The notes under the pieces were generated by a model that worked only from the letters and a program-made list of their open reading frames with translations, had not been told where the DNA came from and did not search any database. Positions 14,086-19,952 of a DNA stretch of 19,952 nt are shown here, piece by piece. A program made the position numbers and the translations under genes. Numbering within the stretch: the stretch's first letter is position 1; every line of letters starts with the position of its first letter. The stretch is taken from assembly GCA_964560135.1 (NCBI GenBank), contig CAZLKN010000055.1:1-19952 (forward strand). Reading direction: 5' to 3'. The stretch is from CAZLKN01 sp964560135. Lineage in GTDB: Bacteria; Actinomycetota; JAICYB01.

Positions 14086-16107
14086 ATGGCTGTCACGACG
14101 AACGAGGTCATCCGCAACCACGCGGCGTTCATCTGGTCGGTGGCGGACCTGCTGCGCGGCGACTACAAGCAGTCCGAGTACGGGCGGGTGATCCTGCCCA
14201 TGGTCGTCCTCCGCCGCCTCGACTGCGTCCTCGAACCCACCAAGGACGAGGTCCTCGAGCGGGCCAAGAAGCTCACCGGCAAGGTCGAGAACGTGCCGCC
14301 GCTGTTGAAGAAAGCCGCCGGCGAGGAGTTCTACAACACGTCCCCGCTCGTCATGAAACAGTTGCTGGACGACCCCCCGAACATCGCGGACAACCTCCTG
14401 AGCTACCTGCGCGCCTTCTCGCCGGCGGCCCGCGACGTGCTCGAGAAGTTCGACCTCCCCGCGCAGATCGACCGCCTCGACCGCGCCGACCTCCTGTACC
14501 TCGTCGTCTCGCGCTTCTGCGAGATCGACCTGCACCCCGACGTGGTCTCGAACCTGGAGATGGGCTATCTGTACGAGGAGCTCGTCCGGAAGTTCTCCGA
14601 GCTCTCCAACGAGACGGCCGGTGAGCACTTCACCCCCCGTGAGGTGATCCGGCTCATGGTGAACCTGTTGTTCATCGAGGACGACCGCCTGCTCACCAAG
14701 CCCGGTGTGGTGAAGACGATGCTTGATCCCGCCTGCGGGACGGGCGGCATGCTCAGCGTCGGCGAGGACCACCTGCGTTCGCTGAACCCGAAGGCGCGCC
14801 TCGAGGTCTACGGACAGGAGCTGAACGCCGAGACGTACGCGATCTGCCGCTCGGACATGATGCTCAAGGGACAGAAGGCCTACAACATCGTGCTGGGCAA
14901 CTCGTTCTCGGAGGACGGTTTCTCCGGTGAGCACTTCGACTACCTGCTCGCGAATCCGCCCTTCGGGGTGGAGTGGAAGAAGGTCGAGAAGGCCGTCCGG
15001 GACGAGCACTCCTCGAAGGGATTCGCCGGACGGTTCGGGGCCGGGCTCCCACGGATCAACGACGGCAGCTTCCTATTCCTCCAGCACATGATCGCGAAGA
15101 TGAAGCCGGTGGAGCAGGGCGGCTCGAGGCTGGCGATCGTCTTCAACGGGTCGCCGTTGTTTACGGGGGCCGCCGGGTCGGGGGAGTCGGAGATCCGCCG
15201 GTGGATCATCGAGAACGACTGGCTGGAAGCCGTCGTGGCGCTGCCGGACCAGCTCTTCTACAACACCGGCATCTCGACGTACTTCTGGGTGGTGACGAAC
15301 CGCAAGCGCCCCGAGCGCCGTGGCAAGGTCCAGCTCGTGGACGCACGCGAGCTGTGGCAGAAGATGCGCAAGAGCTTGGGGGAGAAGCGCAAGGAGCTGT
15401 CCGCGGAGCACATCGCCGAGATCACGAAGCTCTACGGCGCCTTCGAGGACGGCGACCGCGTGAAGATCCTCCCCAACGAGTCGTTCGGCTTCCTGCGGAT
15501 CACGGTGGAACGTCCGCTCAGGCTGCGCTGGGAGATCACCGAGGAGACCCTGGCGACGGTCCGCGCGGACAAGAAGCTCTCAAAGCTCCATGCGGACGTC
15601 GTGGACACTCTGATCTCGTCGTTGGCTTCCCACGCCGGACGGGGCGGCGTGGAACGCGACGTCCTCGCGAAGACGGTCGACCCGATCCTGGACGCAGCCG
15701 GCCTGACCGCACCGCAGAAGAAGTCGGTGTGGAACGCCCTGGCCGTCCGCGACTCGGGGGCCCCGGTGATCACGAACCGCAAAGGGGAGCCGGAGCCGGA
15801 CCCGGAGCTGCGGGACCAGGAGAACGTCCCTCTGCCAGAGGTGCGCGTGGGCTACGAGGAGGACGTGTCCGGGCGTCTGGAGTCCGTCGAGTACCGGACG
15901 GCGGTGGACGACCACCTGGAGCGCGAAGTGCACCCCTACGTCCCGGACGCCTGGATCGACTACACGAAGACGAAGATCGGCTACGAGGTCCCGCTGACAC
16001 GCCACTTCTACAAGTACGTCCCGCCACGCCCACTGGAAGAGATCGACAAGGAGATCAAGCAACTGGAGGCCGAGATCCAAGACCTGTTGCGCGAGGTGAC
16101 GGATTGA
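14086..16107 (+). CDS. hsdM: Type I restriction-modification DNA methyltransferase subunit (M)
   Basis: 673 residues from ATG 14086, preceded by GGGGGAGG; an upstream GTG-type start adds 12 unlikely residues. The N-terminal HsdM helical domain (FIWSVADLLRGDYKQSEYGRVILPM) is followed by EHFTPREVI (180-188), AdoMet motif I DPACGTGG (214-221) and the catalytic motif NPPF (290-293), so it is an N6-adenine methyltransferase. It is longer than the usual 500-odd residues; the C-terminal extension (about 490-673) ends in the coiled-coil-like EEIDKEIKQLEAEIQDLLREV. It works with HsdS to methylate a bipartite site. Its stop overlaps the TTG start of hsdS. No hsdR is present in the window. Confidence 0.95.
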   Translation: MAVTTNEVIRNHAAFIWSVADLLRGDYKQSEYGRVILPMVVLRRLDCVLEPTKDEVLERAKKLTGKVENVPPLLKKAAGEEFYNTSPLVMKQLLDDPPNIADNLLSYLRAFSPAARDVLEKFDLPAQIDRLDRADLLYLVVSRFCEIDLHPDVVSNLEMGYLYEELVRKFSELSNETAGEHFTPREVIRLMVNLLFIEDDRLLTKPGVVKTMLDPACGTGGMLSVGEDHLRSLNPKARLEVYGQELNAETYAICRSDMMLKGQKAYNIVLGNSFSEDGFSGEHFDYLLANPPFGVEWKKVEKAVRDEHSSKGFAGRFGAGLPRINDGSFLFLQHMIAKMKPVEQGGSRLAIVFNGSPLFTGAAGSGESEIRRWIIENDWLEAVVALPDQLFYNTGISTYFWVVTNRKRPERRGKVQLVDARELWQKMRKSLGEKRKELSAEHIAEITKLYGAFEDGDRVKILPNESFGFLRITVERPLRLRWEITEETLATVRADKKLSKLHADVVDTLISSLASHAGRGGVERDVLAKTVDPILDAAGLTAPQKKSVWNALAVRDSGAPVITNRKGEPEPDPELRDQENVPLPEVRVGYEEDVSGRLESVEYRTAVDDHLEREVHPYVPDAWIDYTKTKIGYEVPLTRHFYKYVPPRPLEEIDKEIKQLEAEIQDLLREVTD

Positions 16108-17315
16108 TCGAGAAGGTTCCTTTGAAGCGGGTTGCCTCCATCCGGGTCAGCAACATCGACAAGAAGTCCGTCGCGGGTGAGATGCCGGTACGGCTCTGCA
16201 ATTACACCGATGTCTACTACCGGGACCGCATCCGACCGGATCAGGACTTTATGACGGCTACAGCCTCCGCCGAGCAAATTGCGGCCTTCCGTATCCAGCT
16301 TGGAGACGTGATCATTACGAAGGACTCCGAGACAGCCGAGGACATCGCGGTGCCCGCATATGTGGAGGCCAGCGCTCCCGATCTCGTGTGTGGCTACCAC
16401 CTAGCCATCCTTCGTCCACGAGTACCCGACATGGAGGGGCGATTCCTGTACTGGGTGATGGCTTCGACATTGGTTCGAGAGGAACTCGCAGTCTCGGCCA
16501 CGGGTGTTACGCGCTATGGCCTCCGCACGGACAACATCAGTGGATGTGCTGTACCTCTTCCAGCAGTGCAGCAGCAGCGAGCCATCGCTGGCTTCCTCGA
16601 TGCGGAGACTACCCGCATCGACGCCCTCATCAGAAAGAAGGGTGAACTTCATCGGCTGCTCGAGGGACGCTGGAACGCGATGTTGCGCGAAGTGGCTCTG
16701 AATCCCGGGTGGCCACTTGTCCCTCTTCGGCGACTGTGGCTTGTCACAGACTGCAAGCATCGGACACCCAACTACGTAGACGACGGATTTCCTGTGGTCA
16801 GTCCTGGTGACATCACAGCGGGCCGTCTGAACCTCGCTGCTTGCCATCGCTTTGTTGATCAAGACGACCTTGCGGACCTTACAGAGGGCGGACGGTTCCC
16901 GCGGACAGGTGACGTTATCTACAGCCGAAACGCCTCGATAGGCATCGCGGCGTACGTCGACAGCGATGAGCCGTTCACGATGGGCCAGGACGTATGTCTC
17001 ATCCGTTCGCAGACGCAGAACCAACTTTGGCTGACCTACATGCTGAACAGCGTAGGCGTCGACCAGCTCTCAGAGCTGAAGATTGGCTCCACCTTCGATC
17101 GCGTCAACATCGCCCAACTCTTGAATCTGGCAATTCCCGCACCACCGCCGGAAACTCAGGCTGCTGAAGTTGCAAAGCTGGACCATGTGCGTCAGCAGAT
17201 TGATCAGCTCCAGTCCAGCCTTCAGCGGCAGGTCGAATTGCTTCAAGAGCGTCGGCAGACCTTGATCTCCGACGCAGTCCTGGGTAAACTCGACCTGTCT
17301 GTCGCGGTTGCGTAA
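16104..17315 (+). CDS. hsdS: Type I restriction-modification specificity subunit (S)
   Basis: 403 residues. The start is TTG 16104, overlapping the hsdM TGA by 4 nt, with GAGGTGA 5 nt upstream; no better start exists. There are two target-recognition domains, residues about 5-150 and 200-345. Each is followed by a conserved helix: LPAVQQQRAIAGFLD...TRIDALI (about 152-180) and PPPETQAAEVAKLDHVRQQI (about 346-365), the latter running to LISDAVLGKLDL. This is the complete two-TRD form that sets the bipartite recognition sequence. Third codon positions are richer in A/T than in hsdM, suggesting exchange of recognition domains. It ends 85 bp from the convergent OLD-type gene, with no clear terminator. 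Confidence 0.93.
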   Translation: MIEKVPLKRVASIRVSNIDKKSVAGEMPVRLCNYTDVYYRDRIRPDQDFMTATASAEQIAAFRIQLGDVIITKDSETAEDIAVPAYVEASAPDLVCGYHLAILRPRVPDMEGRFLYWVMASTLVREELAVSATGVTRYGLRTDNISGCAVPLPAVQQQRAIAGFLDAETTRIDALIRKKGELHRLLEGRWNAMLREVALNPGWPLVPLRRLWLVTDCKHRTPNYVDDGFPVVSPGDITAGRLNLAACHRFVDQDDLADLTEGGRFPRTGDVIYSRNASIGIAAYVDSDEPFTMGQDVCLIRSQTQNQLWLTYMLNSVGVDQLSELKIGSTFDRVNIAQLLNLAIPAPPPETQAAEVAKLDHVRQQIDQLQSSLQRQVELLQERRQTLISDAVLGKLDLSVAVA

Positions 17316-17400
17316 ACCTGGATTGCCTGAGCCGTTATGCGCCGCACTGGCTAGGCTGAACCCGTCGAGCTCAAGGGCGGCCCAGCAGGAGTGAGCCAGC

Positions 17401-19356
17401 CTACCGGTCGGTCTCGAGTGTCCCGTTCAGGCGCTGGAACAGCGTTTCGAAGCGGTCGAGGGTGACCGGCTCAACGTCTTCGAAGAACTCGGACTGATGC
17501 TGGGTTAAGGCGTGGGCCGGCAGCGCGTGGTCGAATTTGCCGCGCACCTGCTCGATCCGCCTGAGGATCGGTTCGCCGGTTTCTGGTAGCTCGCCGGAGG
17601 CGAGAGGCCCGACGGCCAGCCCGTACAGTCTGAGATAGTCGGTTGCGGCGAACAAGTCCTCGATGTCTGCCTGGCGGGGGACGCCGCCGACCTCGGAGCA
17701 CACTACGATCGCGTCTTCGGGTACGGCGTTGCTGCGGGCAGCGGCCAGCACCCGGTCCCGTGTCCGGTTGAGGCGTTCGCCGTCGAGCAGGACCGAGACT
17801 TTGAGGCGCCGACCGAGCAGTGCGACGAACGCAGGTGCGTTGTCGGCGCTTCCCACCGGGATGATGGCGAACTTGGGGTCTAAGCCGACGCGGCCCCTGC
17901 GAACCAGCTCGTCGCTGATTCTTTGCAGGAAGACGAAGTCCGAGCTGCCCTCGACGACCAAGTGGTGGCCCGACCCGAGAAACAGGTGCTGGCTGATTGT
18001 GTAGCCGAGTGCCGCCTCTACCGGCAGCACGGTGTCGCGGTCGGCGTGTAGGTCCACGAATCCGACCGCCACGCCCAGGTCCGGGTTGTCCCGAGTGGAC
18101 GTGTCCTCGACCGCCCGCAGCTTCTCGTACCGGGCGGGCTCGATCATGTGCTGGGAATGCGTGGTGTACATCACCTGCTTGGACTGGCCGAGCTCCTCGA
18201 AGATGAAGCGGACGAAGTCGGCTTGCGCCTCGCCGTGCAGGCTCGTTCCGGGCTCGTCAAGCAGGACGATTACGGACTCGGCGGATTGGAGGTAGCGGCT
18301 GAACGCCGCCAGGAATGAGAAGAACCACTGAAAGCCGGCCGATCGGGTCGCGAAGTTCGTCTCGACCCCGCCGTGGCGGTCATCTCGCAGCTCGATCTTC
18401 AAGAATCGGTGACGGACCTTCCGCCCTTCGCTGTCCTTGCCGACGATCGGCATGTCGGTGTCGAACACGACCGCGAGGTCCCGGTTGGAGCGCCAGTAGT
18501 CGAAGACCTTGCGGCTCAGGTCGAGGCTGGCTGCCTGCAGTTCAGCTTTCCGGGCGTCGTAGTTCTCGTCGAGGAAGTCCTTTGGCTCCTCGCCCGCATA
18601 CGCCAGCAGCGCCACGACCACCTGGTCGCGCGCCGCCAGCTGTTCTCCTGCGGCTACCTTCTTCGCGAGGGCGTGGAGGTCGATCTCGCCCGGCAGAGTG
18701 TCGTAGTTCGAGAAGTAGAAGAACTGGGGCAGCAGACGCTGCACCGTTGCGGCTTCGGCGTCGTCCAGCTCCCGGTTGAGGAACCCGTAGTGTTCCAGCG
18801 CCTTTGGGAACGACTTCAAGCATTTCGCGCGGGCGGCGTCGTCGTCCTTCAGTTCCTTTGCGAGAGCCCGCGCCTGCTCGGCCGCCGCTCCCGGGGACGC
18901 CGCTTCCGCGAGAGCCGCAGCGTCCTCTTTGGAAACCGACGCGTCCTCTGCGGCGGCGTGAACGATGGCCGCCCCGTCGCACTCGAACCGGATCTGCAAC
19001 TCATTCGAGTACGTCCGCCCCGCGATGCAGACGGTGTCCGGCGGCGGAGTCTGCCTGAGTGCGTCGGCGATCACAGCGCGGTCCTCGTCATCGAGCGCGA
19101 ACGAGGCCTGAACGGGGGCGCAGTGACCCAGCCCGTCACGCTTGTCACGGGACAGCAGCCAACGCGGGTACTCCGTGGTCAGATCAAACTCGTGGCTCTC
19201 ACCGTTGGCAGGGTTCAACCTGTGGAGTGCCTTCAAGATCGTTGTCTTGCCCGACTCGTTCTTGCCGACTAGACACGTGACGTCTTCTTCGACGGAGAAC
19301 GTCTGCGGGGAGACGAAGTTGCGGAAGCGTTCGATGGTCACGGTCCGAAGCTGCAC
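17401..19356 (-). CDS. OLD-family ATP-dependent endonuclease (ABC-type ATPase + TOPRIM)
   Basis: 651 residues. The start is GTG 19356, because GGAGG lies 5 nt upstream and the protein then begins MQLRTVTIERFRNF, as is normal for this family. In-frame readings starting at 19539 or 19644 add a sequence with no family match. Walker A is GKNESGKT (31-38), Walker B LLDEPGTSLH (Asp367, Glu368), and a TTHSQHM switch region follows. A TOPRIM nuclease domain begins LVVEGSSD (Glu469, Asp473) and continues with LLDGE (Asp525, Glu527). OLD and GajA proteins act in anti-phage defence as DNA-cleaving enzymes. No GajB-like helicase gene is adjacent, so it is not shown to be Gabija. It is convergent with hsdS. 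Confidence 0.88.
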   Translation of the reverse strand: MQLRTVTIERFRNFVSPQTFSVEEDVTCLVGKNESGKTTILKALHRLNPANGESHEFDLTTEYPRWLLSRDKRDGLGHCAPVQASFALDDEDRAVIADALRQTPPPDTVCIAGRTYSNELQIRFECDGAAIVHAAAEDASVSKEDAAALAEAASPGAAAEQARALAKELKDDDAARAKCLKSFPKALEHYGFLNRELDDAEAATVQRLLPQFFYFSNYDTLPGEIDLHALAKKVAAGEQLAARDQVVVALLAYAGEEPKDFLDENYDARKAELQAASLDLSRKVFDYWRSNRDLAVVFDTDMPIVGKDSEGRKVRHRFLKIELRDDRHGGVETNFATRSAGFQWFFSFLAAFSRYLQSAESVIVLLDEPGTSLHGEAQADFVRFIFEELGQSKQVMYTTHSQHMIEPARYEKLRAVEDTSTRDNPDLGVAVGFVDLHADRDTVLPVEAALGYTISQHLFLGSGHHLVVEGSSDFVFLQRISDELVRRGRVGLDPKFAIIPVGSADNAPAFVALLGRRLKVSVLLDGERLNRTRDRVLAAARSNAVPEDAIVVCSEVGGVPRQADIEDLFAATDYLRLYGLAVGPLASGELPETGEPILRRIEQVRGKFDHALPAHALTQHQSEFFEDVEPVTLDRFETLFQRLNGTLETDR

Positions 19357-19384
19357 GGCGTCCTCCAAGTCGCTCGGCACTTGA

Positions 19385-19412
19385 ATTACAGTGTACGTAG
19401 CCGGGGTGACAG
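19385..19412 (-). promoter_or_regulatory. Candidate promoter of the OLD-family nuclease gene
   Basis: On the minus strand CTGTCA (19412-19407) and TGTAAT (19390-19385) are separated by 16 bp, close to the -35/-10 consensus. The predicted start near 19378 gives a leader of about 22 nt holding the GGAGG ribosome-binding site before GTG 19356. This supports the shorter start of the nuclease gene. Confidence 0.4.
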
Positions 19413-19586
19413 CTTCCGCGAGATGCGACTTGGACGGGTCCGGAGCCACCGGGTCGGGGAACGGCGCCCGGTCTGCCGACTTGAGCGTGGGGAAGTCAGG
19501 GGTCAGCGAAGAGAGGCTCGAGTGCTGCTCTGGCTCCATGTGGCGATGCTCAGTGTAGAAGTCGGACCAGGCTGGATCCCTTCTTC

Positions 19587-19952
19587 GTGGACCCGTCGAC
19601 GGACGTGTTCCAGGGCGGCCTCCAAGCGATAGTCGAAGGGACACTCAGCGCGAGCGGTCTCGTGGAAGCGATGTTTATCCCGGCCCCCACGCCATCCCCT
19701 GACGACGACGGGTCGGCGGTGGAGGGTAAGTCCCAGATCGAGGCGTGGATCGATGATGAGGGACTCATGCGTGGTCTCGAAGCGGAGCAGGAGATCGTGG
19801 GGACGCCCTCGATGCAGATCCACGACGTCATGGAGTTCTTCGACTACGGCGTCCAAGCGGGGTTCACTGCACCCGCGGAGGCGGAGATCTTCACGGATGA
19901 GGTCGCGAACCCTACACAGGTCTGCATGGGGGTCCACCCGGACGAGGCCCGT
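19587..19952 (+). CDS. Unknown acidic protein, N-terminal part, running off the right edge
   Basis: The plus-strand frame is open from 19485 to the end of the window. From about 19566 it has the codon pattern of a real gene in this genome (a hand count gives roughly 83 percent G/C at third positions, with much lower second positions). GTG 19587 is a guessed start; GTG 19602 and ATG 19671 are alternatives, and none has a good ribosome-binding site. Visible segments are DPFFVDPSTDVFQGGLQAIV, APTPSPDDDG, SQIEAWIDDEGLMRGLEAEQ and MEFFDYGVQAGFTAPAEAEI. No family was recognised. It is divergent from the OLD-type gene with a spacer of about 230 bp. Because it is incomplete, a link to the defence genes cannot be judged. 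Confidence 0.55.
   Translation, partial: MDPSTDVFQGGLQAIVEGTLSASGLVEAMFIPAPTPSPDDDGSAVEGKSQIEAWIDDEGLMRGLEAEQEIVGTPSMQIHDVMEFFDYGVQAGFTAPAEAEIFTDEVANPTQVCMGVHPDEAR

Noticed and set aside
17316..17400. Possible terminator between hsdS and the OLD gene
   Set aside because: Only weak 6-7 bp complementary stretches (such as TAGGCTG/CAGCCTA) with a loop of about 40 nt; no T-run.
17401..19356. Gabija system
   Set aside because: The OLD-like protein resembles GajA in architecture, but no UvrD-like GajB gene is next to it in the window.
19503..19937. Minus-strand 144-residue reading frame upstream of the OLD gene
   Set aside because: It is arginine- and histidine-rich, with third-position composition unlike other genes here. 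The opposite plus-strand frame has the better coding pattern.

Overview
This is a high-GC window with strong third-position G/C bias, long secreted-protein genes and several genes that look leaderless. The gene families (DUF222/13E12 HNH proteins, Mtu-type VapC toxins, MmcQ/YjbR proteins, Fe-S type helix-turn-helix regulators) point to an actinobacterium. I cannot name a genus from the sequence. No rRNA, tRNA, IS element or CRISPR array was seen.

Positions 1-7500 are mostly envelope and secreted proteins. The window opens with the last 14 codons of a probable enoyl-CoA hydratase. A small acidic exported protein follows, with a strong terminator shared by it and a convergent minus-strand gene. 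The minus strand then carries a CUB-like secreted protein followed by a large secreted protein that joins six YCF48/Asp-box repeats to a NosD-like beta-helix, and a two-gene lipoprotein operon. Two blue-copper (cupredoxin) proteins lie tail to tail at 6558-7478.

Positions 7540-11171 hold a MmcQ/YjbR-like gene divergent from a helix-turn-helix regulator with four C-terminal cysteines, probably an Fe-S sensor. An AT-rich palindrome lies between them. Downstream of the regulator is a DoxX-like membrane protein. Next come a stand-alone ComM/ChlI N-terminal domain protein and a DUF222-HNH endonuclease gene transcribed divergently.

Positions 11245-19356 form a compact defence and toxin-antitoxin island. 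It contains three consecutive antitoxin/PIN-toxin pairs, a cysteine-containing protein of unknown function, a type I methyltransferase/specificity pair (hsdM-hsdS) with no hsdR in view, and a convergent OLD-family ATPase-TOPRIM nuclease. Two of the toxin-antitoxin promoters carry perfect 11-12 bp inverted repeats whose arms contain the -10 hexamer. A plus-strand gene of unknown function begins near 19587 and runs off the right edge.

Functional picture: the left half is extracytoplasmic and redox-related, and the right half is accessory. The most notable features are the hsdMS + OLD nuclease + unknown 142-residue protein arrangement, the repeated promoter/operator design of the toxin-antitoxin genes, and the AT-rich operator of the Fe-S type regulator.
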